Shown piece after piece: positions 34,962-44,431 of a stretch of 64,000 bases of DNA. The notes under the pieces are model-generated. The model did no database searches. It was not told the DNA's origin and saw nothing but the letters and a program-made list of their open reading frames with translations. Made by a program: the position numbers and the translations under genes. Where the stretch lies: contig NZ_OY762614.1 in NCBI RefSeq assembly GCF_963666145.1, forward strand, positions 4,826,501-4,890,500, written 5' to 3'. Positions within the stretch are counted from its first letter, which is position 1. The number at the start of each line of letters is the position of its first letter. This DNA comes from an uncultured Desulfobacter sp. (GTDB taxonomy: Bacteria; Desulfobacterota; Desulfobacteria; Desulfobacterales; Desulfobacteraceae).

Positions 34962-35396
34962 TTTCCTGATCCGGTTCCCCCAACCACCAGGATGTTTTTC
35001 CTGGTGGTTATGGACTCACAGATAAGCTGCCGTTGGGCCTGGGCCATAATCCCGGTGTTAACATAGTTTTCAAGCGTAAAAATTTTTGTGGCTTTTTTCC
35101 GGATCGTGAAGGTGGGGTTTGCAACAACCGGTGGGAATAGTCCTTCAAACCGGCTGCCGTCGATAGGCAACTCGCCCTCAACTATTGGCTGGTCCTTTGT
35201 AACAACAGTTCCAAGCATGGAGGCGACCTGACTTAAAATACCGGCTGCCGCTGAAGGATTAATTTCTGATACCGGCATCATACCGTTATCAAATGTGTCC
35301 AACCACAGGCTTCCATCGTCATTGAGCATAATTTCAATTACATTGTCATCCTCAAGGGCCTGGATGACGGTTTCACCGAAGTTGTGTTTTAAACTA

Positions 35397-35858
35397 TCAA
35401 GGACAACGCTCATGTGATTTACTCCAGATAAAAAAAGGTGTTACTGTATCAATGACGCAGCATTGCGGGATTAATCCGAGATAACGGCTATCTAATGAGA
35501 ATTCTGTATCACCGGTTACAATGATATGTCTGGCCGGCACTATGCCAGTAACGGGTGTCCATGGCGTAATGGGACGGCCTTTGCTGTCCGCATCAGATGC
35601 CGGGGGCAACTGGTAAGCCTGGCCTGGCAGAGCCGCAACACGTTTCATTAAGGGGGTGTCCGGTTCAAGGTACTTCGCAACAAAAGGGTGTTTATCAAAA
35701 TCCGGGCGAAAAACTACAATGGTCCCAATTTTTAATGGCTGTCTCGTCTTTAAATATAAACCGATAGGCAAACTTGCGGTTGTGTTTATATAACAACGCT
35801 GAGATATAAAAAGGGCAATCGCAGCGGCCAGGCTGATGATGTATAAAGGGACTTTCAT
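35397..35858 (-). CDS. traF: conjugative transfer signal peptidase TraF
   Basis: A 153-residue S26-family serine peptidase, membrane-anchored at its N-terminus (PLYIISLAAAIALFIS). The catalytic serine is in TASLPIGLY and the lysine in LMKRVAALPG; GDTEFSLDSRYLGLIP is the conserved C-terminal box. In RP4, TraF matures and cyclises the TrbC pilin, which fits the trbC gene further upstream. It overlaps the trbB start by 17 bp. Confidence 0.92.
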   Translation of the reverse strand: MKVPLYIISLAAAIALFISQRCYINTTASLPIGLYLKTRQPLKIGTIVVFRPDFDKHPFVAKYLEPDTPLMKRVAALPGQAYQLPPASDADSKGRPITPWTPVTGIVPARHIIVTGDTEFSLDSRYLGLIPQCCVIDTVTPFFIWSKSHERCP

Positions 35859-35860
35859 GA

Positions 35861-37660
35861 TCAGGGTGCCGGGATCTGTGATCTTTTCAAAAGTTCCCTG
35901 TCCATGAAAAACAGGATCTGCTGACCATAAACTGCATTGTAGCCTGCCACAAAAATTAGCATGTCGCCAGGTCCCGTTATTCTGCCGGATTCATCTTTGA
36001 GCGGCCCTTTTAACCTCATACATTCATCGGGCGTCAATAAGGGCCTGGCAACTTCACGCATCTGCACAGAGGCGTTGCTTAAACTGCCGATCCGTTTGCC
36101 TGAGACACTGGTTTTTTTATCCACCACCGTTGTTTTGCCGGTCATTTCCGAAAGCAACTTTGCGGTTTCAATTTTATTGGGTGCATAGGCGATCCTGACA
36201 TGGCAGTTTGACGTTATAGATTCATCTCTTGTGTAGGCCTCCTGGAGTTGTGAAAGATCCTGAACGATGATAAACGCCTTAAGACCGTATCCGGCCATAA
36301 AAGCCAGGGCCTTTTGCATGATTTCCAGTTTTCCCAGGCTGGTAAACTCATCCAGCATAAGTAACAGCCGATGTTTATAAGCGGCAACGGATCTGCCCCC
36401 TTCAAATTCCATTTTTTCGGTCATTTTTCTTAAAGCCAGGTTGAAAAATACCCGCAGCAAGGGACGCAGGCGGTCCAGGTTGGCTGGTGAGACAACCAGA
36501 TATAAATCAACCGGTTCATCTGAACCTATGATATCGGATATGGCAAAATCTGATACTGCCGTATTCCTGGCTACCGTTGGATCACGATACAAAGAAAGAT
36601 TGGTTATGGCCGTGGACACAACGCCGGATAATTCCCTGTCCGCCTTGATCACGGCTTCACCCGCATAACTGTCAATGGATTCCTTGATGTTGTCCGCTAT
36701 TTTGCGGTCCATACCTGGGAACCGTCGCAACAGGTGATTAACATGCTCCTCGTCTATGATCGCGTACAGCAAATTTTTTACATCCCCTTCGTTGTCACTT
36801 TTTGTAATTTCAGCCACAACATCGGATAAGTCCGCCTCTTTTTTAACAACGATTGTATGCAGAATTAAGCCGGTCAAAAAAGCATATCCCGCCTGGGAAA
36901 AATAGTCTTTCAGGCCTTTGCCGTCAGGATCGCAGATCATTTGTGCAATATTCTGAGTATCGGCAATAGCCTGGCTTCCGGACAGCCGGATCTCAGCCAG
37001 GGGATTAAAAGAGGCAAAAGAATGGCTTTCGTCTGCCGGATCAAACCTTAAAACCCTGTGACCCTGTTGGGCTTTATACCCCGCAGTCAGTGCGTAGTTC
37101 TCCCCCTTGATATCCAGGGTAATGCTTGACCCTTCCCATATCAAAAGGCTTGGGATGACAAGCCCCACACCCTTGCCGCTCCTGGTCGGAGCAAAAGCCA
37201 TGATATGTTCAGGACCGTTATGGATAAGATATTTTGTACCGCTCCTGGTCGGAAATCCACCCACATAAACGCCGGCATCTGCATCCAGACCCATATCCTT
37301 TAGCTCATTTTTTTTCGCCCATGTTGCGGTGCCGTGTAATTTGACATTTGCCTTTGGTTTTTTCTTGAGCAGAAAGAAAAAAACAACAACCGACGAGAGG
37401 ATAAAGAACCCTAAAATCAGATCTATTTTATCTGATACGGAACCGTTCAGATAAGGTTGCCATTCAAAAACTTTCCAGGGCAGATAAAGCCTGCTAAAGA
37501 CGGGCTTGCCAAGATCCGGCGTGTATTTATAAGCCTTGGCTATGGTCTGCGTGGCAAAACTCATACAGACCACTCCCCAAGAGATGAAGACAACAGGGAA
37601 CAGCCAGGAATAATAACTTTTTTCCGTTTTTATGTGCTTAAGGCCGTATTCTTCTTTCAT
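35861..37660 (-). CDS. traG: type IV coupling protein TraG/VirD4
   Basis: A 599-residue inner-membrane ATPase that links the relaxosome to the secretion channel. Two N-terminal membrane helices are present (WLFPVVFISWGVVCMSF and IDLILGFFILSSVVVFFFLL). Walker A is APTRSGKGVGLVIPSLL (about 158-165) and Walker B is LLLMLDEFTSLGKLE. A C-terminal YNAVYGQQI block completes the family pattern. The frame is intact. Its start overlaps the end of the ArdC/primase gene by four bases. Confidence 0.95.
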   Translation of the reverse strand: MKEEYGLKHIKTEKSYYSWLFPVVFISWGVVCMSFATQTIAKAYKYTPDLGKPVFSRLYLPWKVFEWQPYLNGSVSDKIDLILGFFILSSVVVFFFLLKKKPKANVKLHGTATWAKKNELKDMGLDADAGVYVGGFPTRSGTKYLIHNGPEHIMAFAPTRSGKGVGLVIPSLLIWEGSSITLDIKGENYALTAGYKAQQGHRVLRFDPADESHSFASFNPLAEIRLSGSQAIADTQNIAQMICDPDGKGLKDYFSQAGYAFLTGLILHTIVVKKEADLSDVVAEITKSDNEGDVKNLLYAIIDEEHVNHLLRRFPGMDRKIADNIKESIDSYAGEAVIKADRELSGVVSTAITNLSLYRDPTVARNTAVSDFAISDIIGSDEPVDLYLVVSPANLDRLRPLLRVFFNLALRKMTEKMEFEGGRSVAAYKHRLLLMLDEFTSLGKLEIMQKALAFMAGYGLKAFIIVQDLSQLQEAYTRDESITSNCHVRIAYAPNKIETAKLLSEMTGKTTVVDKKTSVSGKRIGSLSNASVQMREVARPLLTPDECMRLKGPLKDESGRITGPGDMLIFVAGYNAVYGQQILFFMDRELLKRSQIPAP

Positions 37661-40296
37661 CTTTCAAGCTCCATCCCCTTGTCTTTATCTTTGACAAGAA
37701 ATTTGATTTTTGACTGAAGCTGTTTTTCAATCCGGCTTTTACCCATCTTGCACCGTGAAAGGTCGTTGAAATCGGTCATTCCCTGCCTTTTGCCAGCTTC
37801 TGAGAATTTGGGGATAATGACCTCACCGCCCACGGCTTCGGCTGCCTTCTGTGCTTTTTCAACACCAACATTATTTTTAAGGGCATGGTCATTATCCGCG
37901 CAGAAAAACAGGTCTGCCGATGGCATGAGTTCCCGGATCTGCATGGCGACGTTTTCAAGATTATTTGAGTCGAAACAGACAACGGCGGGAAGGTGGCTTA
38001 TATCATGGAGTGTTTTACCGGTGGCAAACCCTTCTGCGAAAAGAATGGGCTTGTTTTCGTCCAGTTCGCCCAAAATATAGCAGTTCCCGGATTTCTTGCC
38101 ATCTTTCAGAAACTGCTTGGTGCCGTCAGTGTTGATGAATTGAAGCGTCTCAATCTTCTTGGTCTGCGGGTTGATGGCCGGGACAATAAGCCGGTTATTC
38201 TTGTCAACCCGGTATTCCTTGCCACCGTTCAGACCTTTAGCTTCAAGATACGGATGGTCCGTTGTTTTTTCTGCATTGATGTAAATACCGAAGGCGGTTT
38301 TGGCGGCTTTTTTAAAATTATCCTGCTGTCCGTTATTGCGTTGATCCGCCTTATTGAAGGCACCTTCAAGTTTATAATCACCTTCATATTTAAAATTGCT
38401 GAATTCTGCGGTTTTATAATTTTTGACATACCCGGCAGGCCTGCCGTCCGCATGGAGAACATACTCTCCGGAAACCTTTTTTTCTGACTCCCCCTCTACC
38501 CAGACTCGGTGTTTTTTCCCGTCTGCAACAGGGTTGTCAATAACAACGCCTATCTTCGCTGCATGATCCCGGAACTGATTTGCTAAATCAGACGTATCAA
38601 TTTCTTTATTTTCCTGGAGCTTCATCCATTTTTCGAAAAGCTGCGGATCTGTTCCGGCGGCTATAAACCAGGACTTTTGTTCTTTGTCCCATTTTGCCCC
38701 CAGGCCCTTAGCCTCATCTTTTTCGGCATAAGGGACGTGGATATAAGTTTTTCGTGTTGCGTTATGAAATTGTGGTTTAGTCGCGGCCTGGTTCGCTTCT
38801 GTTTCAAGGCGTTCTGATTCACCCAAACCATCTTTAAATCCGGCATTCCAGGCTAAAGAATTATCCGTTGAGTCCATCGGATTTACCAAAGTCGCCCCGG
38901 ACAGGAATCCGGCTTGATACGATTGACTCAAATTCTGATCGTCATCCTGGTCAATTTTAATACCTGACTGTTTCGCAGAAGATCGAATATCAGCAACCAC
39001 TTGAGTCATATCTTTTTTGGCCAACTCGTCCTTGGCTAAATCTGTTACTTCCATAACTGATTTTTCTTCCCTGACCTGGTCTCTGCCGTAAATAATATCT
39101 TCCGGACAGGACGTTTTAATGTTTCTTTCCCACATCCCTTTCATGTGTATAGGTGGGCCGGTGGTTACAAGAGGCCCCTGGGTATCTCCAAATTCAGTTA
39201 TTTTATAAACTGATACATCATCATCTTCTAATTCGGTCATTGTGGCTTTAGCAGAGATCGCGGCCTTTAAAGCCGCTTCAGGAGTGTCAAATTTTGCCGC
39301 CTCGCTGCCCCACGGATCAACCAATGTTTTATTCTCACTGATGCCGGTTAAGGACTCATCCGCAATGATGTAGTGACCTTTCACAGGCTCTTCTTGCGCA
39401 ACCGCCTGTTTTTTGTCCATGCCAAGGATATAATGAGCGATTTTTTCCGCATCCTTCATGGCAAAACCAAGCTCTTTTGCCCGGTCATTTTCTTTCAAAG
39501 CCGTTAGCCAGCCGGCAACATAAGCGGTGTTATTTTCCTGGGCGGAAGGTTCGTAACCGATGCCGATTTGTGTGCAAATCAGCCAGGCGGAAATCTCAGC
39601 ACGCAACTCTTCTTTTGTCCGGTCCTCTTTACTGCTCCGGTCCCGTTCCCTGTTCAGCATTGACGGGTGTTGCGTTGCATGGCTCAGCTCATGGAATATC
39701 ATGGAATAGTATTCAGACTTGCCTTCAAACTGTGCTTTCTGAGGTGTTTCAATGGTATGGGTGTCCGGTCTGTAAAAAGCCCTGTTCAACTGGCTTTCAA
39801 CCATGGGCAAGTCGGCGGACCTTAAAATCTTTTCAGCTTTTTCTTCCGGATTCCAGGACGGGTCGGGTTGATGGTATGGCTCAATTCCCTCCACCTGGGA
39901 GGCGTTAAAGAGGGCAAAAGCGTTAAAGACCGGCTTTTCAACCCGCTCCATTGTCTCTTTTCCATCTTTATCAATGATGGGTTTGCCGTTTTCATCCAGG
40001 GCTTTTTCAAGCCGGTTTGGAGAATAATAAAAGCCGGCAGTTGATTTCTCCCCTTTTCTAACCCGGCAATCCATATTTTTAGCCTGGTTAAATGTTAACC
40101 ATCTGGGATCATTGTAGCCGCTCATGGCCAAATTCATGACATTAACACCCTTATACGCGGTATCTGTTGTCATGTTTTTGGGCAGTTCAAGCAGCTCGCC
40201 TTCTTTCCAGGGTTTTTGCCAGGGCGCATCGCCTTTTTTAACGGCGTCGAGAACCTTTTGACTGAATTCGTTTAATTTATCTTGATATTTACCCAT
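37657..40296 (-). CDS. ArdC-type zincin / TraC-like TOPRIM primase fusion
   Basis: An 879-residue multidomain protein. Residues 1-130 match the ArdC N-terminal ssDNA-binding domain (PWQKPWKEG, YKGVNVMNLAMSGYNDPRWL). A zincin peptidase motif FHELSHATQH lies at 201-210. A DUF5710-like segment follows (TYIHVPYAEKDEAKGLGAKW). The C-terminal 230 residues are a TOPRIM primase-like unit: LFAEGFATGKTLHDIS, PAVVCFDSNNLENVA and DLFFCADND. Such proteins enter the recipient with the DNA, block restriction (ArdC activity) and prime the complementary strand. The arrangement in one chain is known from IncW/IncP-related plasmids. Small internal repeats are absent. It looks intact. Confidence 0.88.
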   Translation of the reverse strand: MGKYQDKLNEFSQKVLDAVKKGDAPWQKPWKEGELLELPKNMTTDTAYKGVNVMNLAMSGYNDPRWLTFNQAKNMDCRVRKGEKSTAGFYYSPNRLEKALDENGKPIIDKDGKETMERVEKPVFNAFALFNASQVEGIEPYHQPDPSWNPEEKAEKILRSADLPMVESQLNRAFYRPDTHTIETPQKAQFEGKSEYYSMIFHELSHATQHPSMLNRERDRSSKEDRTKEELRAEISAWLICTQIGIGYEPSAQENNTAYVAGWLTALKENDRAKELGFAMKDAEKIAHYILGMDKKQAVAQEEPVKGHYIIADESLTGISENKTLVDPWGSEAAKFDTPEAALKAAISAKATMTELEDDDVSVYKITEFGDTQGPLVTTGPPIHMKGMWERNIKTSCPEDIIYGRDQVREEKSVMEVTDLAKDELAKKDMTQVVADIRSSAKQSGIKIDQDDDQNLSQSYQAGFLSGATLVNPMDSTDNSLAWNAGFKDGLGESERLETEANQAATKPQFHNATRKTYIHVPYAEKDEAKGLGAKWDKEQKSWFIAAGTDPQLFEKWMKLQENKEIDTSDLANQFRDHAAKIGVVIDNPVADGKKHRVWVEGESEKKVSGEYVLHADGRPAGYVKNYKTAEFSNFKYEGDYKLEGAFNKADQRNNGQQDNFKKAAKTAFGIYINAEKTTDHPYLEAKGLNGGKEYRVDKNNRLIVPAINPQTKKIETLQFINTDGTKQFLKDGKKSGNCYILGELDENKPILFAEGFATGKTLHDISHLPAVVCFDSNNLENVAMQIRELMPSADLFFCADNDHALKNNVGVEKAQKAAEAVGGEVIIPKFSEAGKRQGMTDFNDLSRCKMGKSRIEKQLQSKIKFLVKDKDKGMELER

Positions 40297-40503
40297 TTAA
40301 ACACCCCCTTCCTCTTCCATAAGAAAGGCTTCGGCTTCGGCCAGTTCCAGCCCGTAAACATGGGCTATATGCCTGGCGACATCTTCCGGGATTTCGTCAG
40401 AGTCAAAATCAAAATTTTCAATTTGGAAATCCAGCCATTTTTTATAGCCTGTCAGGCTCATTCCCCGTTGGTTGGCGTACTCTTTCATTTCATGCAGATT
40501 CAT
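40297..40503 (-). CDS. small hypothetical protein (68 aa)
   Basis: An acidic 68-residue protein (MNLHEMKEYANQRGMSLTGY start, FLMEEEGGV end). No known family. It overlaps the topB end by 14 bp and ends directly before the ArdC/primase start, so it belongs to the transfer operon. Its size and acidity would suit a DNA-mimic or small regulator, but this is a guess. Confidence 0.65.
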   Translation of the reverse strand: MNLHEMKEYANQRGMSLTGYKKWLDFQIENFDFDSDEIPEDVARHIAHVYGLELAEAEAFLMEEEGGV

Positions 40504-42670
40504 TTTCTTTCACCTTTTTTTTGAATTTGGGTTGACCGTTATTGTCAAAGTAAGTCTCCCGGCAATCGGGAAAACCTGAACAGCCCCACCAGTAATTTTT
40601 CTTGCCTCCTTTCCCTTTTTTCTTAGCCTCCCTGCGGATCAGCGGCTTACCGCAGGCCTGACAATTGAATTTAGATAAAACACCACCAGTTTTTTCTTTT
40701 GGGGTCAGATCCGGCTTGCCGCCATTATCCGGGAAGGTTGTTTTACAATCCGGATACCCGGAGCAGCCCCAGAATAAACCGTTTTTACCTTTACGCTGCC
40801 GCAGCATCCGGCTGCAGTTCGGGCAGGAAAAGCCCTGCTTCTCTTCAAATTTTTGACCGGAGCCGTTTTTAACCTGTTCAACCTCGTTTTTTACCCAGGC
40901 GGCAATATCCGCCTGGAATTTTTCAGGGTTGCCTTTATTGGCGGCAATATCAGTTAAGCAGGATTCCCATTCTGCGGTCGTGACAGGGTTAGAAATAGAT
41001 TCGGGTAAGACCTTTAAAGCTTCTTTAGCCTTGTCAGATGAAACTATATTTTTACCGGATTCAAGCAGGTATCCCCGCAGTTTCAAGCCGTCGATTATCG
41101 CGGCCCTGGTTGCTTCCGTGCCGATGCCTTTTACCGTTTCAGACTTAAGGATTTTTTTAGCCTCTTTATCCTCTACATACTTGGCTATATTCTCCATGTC
41201 GGCAATCAAGGTGCCTTCCGTATAGGGCGCAGGTGGCTTGGTCTGTTTGGTGGCCACATTCGCTTTTTCACAATCAACCTGGTCGCCTTCCGTGACAGCA
41301 GGCAATTCTGCCGTGTCCTCTTTATCCTTGCTGTCATCGGACAAAAGAATTTCTTTCCATCCTAAAATAACGGGGCTGCTGCCGGTCACTTTGAAAAGCT
41401 CTCCACAACATTCAGTAATTATAGTTGTGGAGTCATATTCATACACCGGCATGAATTGTGCGATATAACGCCTGCGGATCGCGTCATAGACTTTTAATTC
41501 AGCGTCATTCATGCCGCTGATGTTCGGGGCTTCTGTCGTGGGAATGATTGCGGTATGGGCGGTAATTTTTTTATCGTTAAAACACTTGGGTATCTGGTGC
41601 ATGTCGCATGCCTGGACAAATTTTTCCAGGCTGTTATCTGCGGCAACAACGGAATTAATGGTATCGCTGACTTCAGCTAACGCTCCGCTTGCAAGATACC
41701 GGCAGTCTGTTCTGGGGTATGTCGTGGCTTTGTATTTTTCATAAAGGGCCTGGGCAATTTCCAGGACCTGTTTAGCGGACATCCCCCAACGCTTTGAGCA
41801 GTATGTCTGCAAATCGGAAAGCGAAAAAGGAAGTTCAACATCCTTTTTCTTCCGGGTCTTTTCGGCTTTTTGGATAATGCCTTGCCGTCCTTCAATTTTT
41901 CTGGCGGTCTCTTCAGCCACAGCTTTATCAAGACACCGCCTGTCAGGGTCAGCTATATTTTCCGGCACCTGCCAGGCGGCGTTATAATTTCCGGCAGCAG
42001 ACCGGAAGGTAGCTGTCAGGACATGATAATCAACGGGCTTGAAATGGGCGATTATTTCATCCCGGTTCACCACCAGGGAAAGGGTGGGAGTTTGAACCCG
42101 GCCAACAGAGAAAACACTGTCATGACCGGCAGCCTTGGCAAGCAGGGTAAAGGCCCTGGTTAAATTCATACCCACCACCCAATCAGCGATACTGCGGCTA
42201 TAGGCCGAGTCCCGCAAACCTTTATACTCTGTGTTGGGTTTTGGGGCGTCCAGGGCCTGTTTAAGGGCTTTTGCGTTCAGAGCTGAGATCCAGACCCTTT
42301 CTGTGGGACCGGACCAGTTAAGTTCCTCTATGACCTCGTCAACCAGGAGCTGGCCTTCTCTGTCCGGATCACCGGCGTTGATAACCATGTCTGCCTCTTT
42401 CAAAAGTTTTCTGATAGCGGCAATTTGAGTTTTTGTTTTTGGGACAGGTTTTCTCCGGTAGGCTTCCGGCAGTATCGGCAAGCTGTCTAAGGACCATTTT
42501 TTATACTGGTCCCCGTAATCCTGGGGATTGAAAAGTTCAAACATATGGCCAAAACACCAGGTCACGACATCTTCACCGCATTCAATGTAAGCGTTTTCTT
42601 TTTTGGTCACACCCAGGATCGCGGCAATTTCTCTGCCAAGAGACGGTTTTTCTGCAATATAAAGTTTCAT
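40490..42670 (-). CDS. topB: DNA topoisomerase III
   Basis: A 726-residue type IA topoisomerase, as encoded on IncP-type elements (TraE). The TOPRIM motif is NAGDPDREGQLLVDEV, the active-site tyrosine lies in TTYPRTDCRYL, and FSVGRVQTPTLSLVVNRD is the family block. Two C-terminal zinc ribbons follow: CPNCSRMLRQ...GCSGYPDC and CQACGKPLIR...GCSGFPDC. The start at 42670 (MKLYIAEKPSLGREIA) is canonical; an upstream in-frame ATG would overlap trbI. It would resolve DNA intermediates in element replication or transfer. Confidence 0.95.
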   Translation of the reverse strand: MKLYIAEKPSLGREIAAILGVTKKENAYIECGEDVVTWCFGHMFELFNPQDYGDQYKKWSLDSLPILPEAYRRKPVPKTKTQIAAIRKLLKEADMVINAGDPDREGQLLVDEVIEELNWSGPTERVWISALNAKALKQALDAPKPNTEYKGLRDSAYSRSIADWVVGMNLTRAFTLLAKAAGHDSVFSVGRVQTPTLSLVVNRDEIIAHFKPVDYHVLTATFRSAAGNYNAAWQVPENIADPDRRCLDKAVAEETARKIEGRQGIIQKAEKTRKKKDVELPFSLSDLQTYCSKRWGMSAKQVLEIAQALYEKYKATTYPRTDCRYLASGALAEVSDTINSVVAADNSLEKFVQACDMHQIPKCFNDKKITAHTAIIPTTEAPNISGMNDAELKVYDAIRRRYIAQFMPVYEYDSTTIITECCGELFKVTGSSPVILGWKEILLSDDSKDKEDTAELPAVTEGDQVDCEKANVATKQTKPPAPYTEGTLIADMENIAKYVEDKEAKKILKSETVKGIGTEATRAAIIDGLKLRGYLLESGKNIVSSDKAKEALKVLPESISNPVTTAEWESCLTDIAANKGNPEKFQADIAAWVKNEVEQVKNGSGQKFEEKQGFSCPNCSRMLRQRKGKNGLFWGCSGYPDCKTTFPDNGGKPDLTPKEKTGGVLSKFNCQACGKPLIRREAKKKGKGGKKNYWWGCSGFPDCRETYFDNNGQPKFKKKVKENESA

Positions 42671-42692
42671 GCTTTTACCTTTTAAAAATGGT

Positions 42693-44015
42693 CTATAATT
42701 GCCCTTCGTAGGGCTCATTAAAGGACAGATCCTTTACCACCATGACGTTCAACCTGTATCCGGGCCGGATAGTCAACGTGGGTGACATATCCATGTGCTT
42801 GGCCAACAGGCTCATGGTTGTTTGTCCCATCTGTTCGGCCAAAGCCGTTCCCATGGCGGAGCTGAAATTTTCGGTATCGCCGTCATTGGTATCTAATGTG
42901 TTGAGGGCATAGGCAGTGCCGCCGGTGATCAAACTCATAAGAAGGGCATGACCGTAAATCCTTAAATAGTGGTTATCAACCTGGTCCTTCAGGCCGGAAT
43001 AGCCGAGCTGATCCGTTCCGGGCATCTCACTTAAGGTCATTGTCCGGCCATCCGGAAAAATCAACCGCTGCCAGGCCACGAACAACCTTTCCTGGCCCAT
43101 GATGACCTGGTTTTGATATTGCCCGAAAATTTTTGTCCCCTGGGGGATCAAAAGATTATATCCGGTGGCTGTGTCCCAAACGTCCTGACTGACCTGGCAA
43201 CTGATATACCCGGGCAATGTCGAATTAATCCCGGTGATAAGGACAGACGGAATGATGGACCCGGTTTTAATGGAAAGAGCGTCTGTCTCCTGGTTCATAA
43301 AATACCCATTGGACCATCTTTGATCCCCAGTCTCTCCAGTGTCGAACGAATCTATAACCGCCGCCTGGCTTGCTGAAAAGGAAAGTGAGGAAGATCCTTT
43401 GGACCTGACAGAGGCTGTTGCATTTGGAATTTGCCCTTGATTTATGCTGATTCTTAGCTGTGCCGCTTCTTTTTTTAAGCCCGCGATTCGGGATGAACTG
43501 TTTGCCTGTGTATATCCGGATGCACCCAGGCTGCCGTCATCGGCACCAATGACAGGAGAATCTTTTTTATAAACAATCAGCCCGGACTCCAAAGCTTTTC
43601 GTTGCTGTTCAAGATGATATTCCTGTATGGTCAGAAGTTGTTTTTGATGTTGTTTTTCAAGTGGATCTTTAGGAACAGGCTTGGATGCCGGTACAACCTG
43701 AATAGGTTCTTTTAATGACGGGGTTTCGCCTGATGCCGGTGGCTTGCCAGAGACAATTTCTTTGGCAACGCCCTTAAAATCTTTCGGGGCTTTGGGTAAA
43801 TTCAATCCCTCTTCATCTGTTGTTGTTGATACGCCTGGTTCTATTAATAGGGTTTCCTGCTGCTTAATTTTACTTTTGGAGCTTCCGCTGTCAAAAATCG
43901 AAAATATCAGCAGTATAACAATGACAACAATGAGGCCCAACAGCAGGAATATAGGTTTCTTGCTCAAAACAGTCGTTACAACACCTGGTCTTTTTAATGC
44001 CTTTGGTGCGGTCAT
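42693..44015 (-). CDS. trbI: TrbI/VirB10 channel protein
   Basis: A 440-residue protein spanning both membranes. One N-terminal helix (PIFLLLGLIVVIVILLIFSI) is followed by a proline-rich linker and coil. The C-terminal barrel-forming VirB10 domain starts near residue 235 (SIIPSVLITGINSTLPGYIS, QDVWDTATGYNLLIPQGTKI, GTALAEQMGQ). It senses ATPase energy and gates the outer-membrane pore with TrbG and TrbH. It overlaps trbH by four bases. Confidence 0.94.
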   Translation of the reverse strand: MTAPKALKRPGVVTTVLSKKPIFLLLGLIVVIVILLIFSIFDSGSSKSKIKQQETLLIEPGVSTTTDEEGLNLPKAPKDFKGVAKEIVSGKPPASGETPSLKEPIQVVPASKPVPKDPLEKQHQKQLLTIQEYHLEQQRKALESGLIVYKKDSPVIGADDGSLGASGYTQANSSSRIAGLKKEAAQLRISINQGQIPNATASVRSKGSSSLSFSASQAAVIDSFDTGETGDQRWSNGYFMNQETDALSIKTGSIIPSVLITGINSTLPGYISCQVSQDVWDTATGYNLLIPQGTKIFGQYQNQVIMGQERLFVAWQRLIFPDGRTMTLSEMPGTDQLGYSGLKDQVDNHYLRIYGHALLMSLITGGTAYALNTLDTNDGDTENFSSAMGTALAEQMGQTTMSLLAKHMDMSPTLTIRPGYRLNVMVVKDLSFNEPYEGQL

Positions 44016-44431
44016 TTGTTAACCTCGCTGTTTTGTTCTGTGTAATAATCCCCCAACACATAACCGGGGACTTTAAACATTCTGCTGAAAACAAGCCCAT
44101 TGCTGCTTTTGAGATGGATATACCCGGTTTTTTCGTCCATCATATCTATGACGTAACTGATATTTACGGCATCTTCCTGGTTGCCGACTGTATAACCGGC
44201 CTTCCGTGCCGTATTTTCTAAAAGCGTATCGAATTCGGCATTATTGCTTTTAGACAAACTCAAGGTTGTTTGGGCGGGTGGATATTCGGTAAGCAAACGA
44301 TCTATGATGACATCACAGCATGGGTTGGGGTTTTCGACTATAACCCGGGAGCCCTTGTTAACCGATTGGACACAGGCAGAAAGGTTTATAACCACAAAAA
44401 GAAAAAAGATGGGTTCAATAAATTTTTTCAT
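44012..44431 (-). CDS. trbH: TrbH-like lipoprotein
   Basis: A 139-residue lipoprotein (FFLFVVINLSACVQS, lipobox cysteine about residue 20). Its place between trbI and trbG and the sequence LLTEYPPAQTTLSLSKSNNA followed by ENTARKAGYTVGN fit TrbH, the VirB7-like outer-membrane part of the IncP channel. It starts exactly at the end of trbG. Confidence 0.85.
   Translation of the reverse strand: MKKFIEPIFFLFVVINLSACVQSVNKGSRVIVENPNPCCDVIIDRLLTEYPPAQTTLSLSKSNNAEFDTLLENTARKAGYTVGNQEDAVNISYVIDMMDEKTGYIHLKSSNGLVFSRMFKVPGYVLGDYYTEQNSEVNK

Larger units (their letters stand above)
34151..35413 (-). pseudogene. trbB: TrbB/VirB11 secretion ATPase, interrupted
   Basis: A hexameric ATPase that powers pilus assembly and DNA transfer in type IV secretion. 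The 5' part (35413 to about 34954) encodes the N-terminal domain and the Walker A motif GGTGSGKTT; the 3' part (34634 to 34151) encodes the Walker B region (IVIIEDTNELQC), the RPDRIIVGEVRGGEALDLL block and the HANS motif. A 319-bp inverted-repeat element with an 8-bp target repeat lies between them. Removing the element and one repeat rejoins GGTGSGKTTLTNAILAEL in frame, giving a normal 311-residue protein. As it stands, translation stops inside the insert eight residues past the Walker A threonines. Confidence 0.95.
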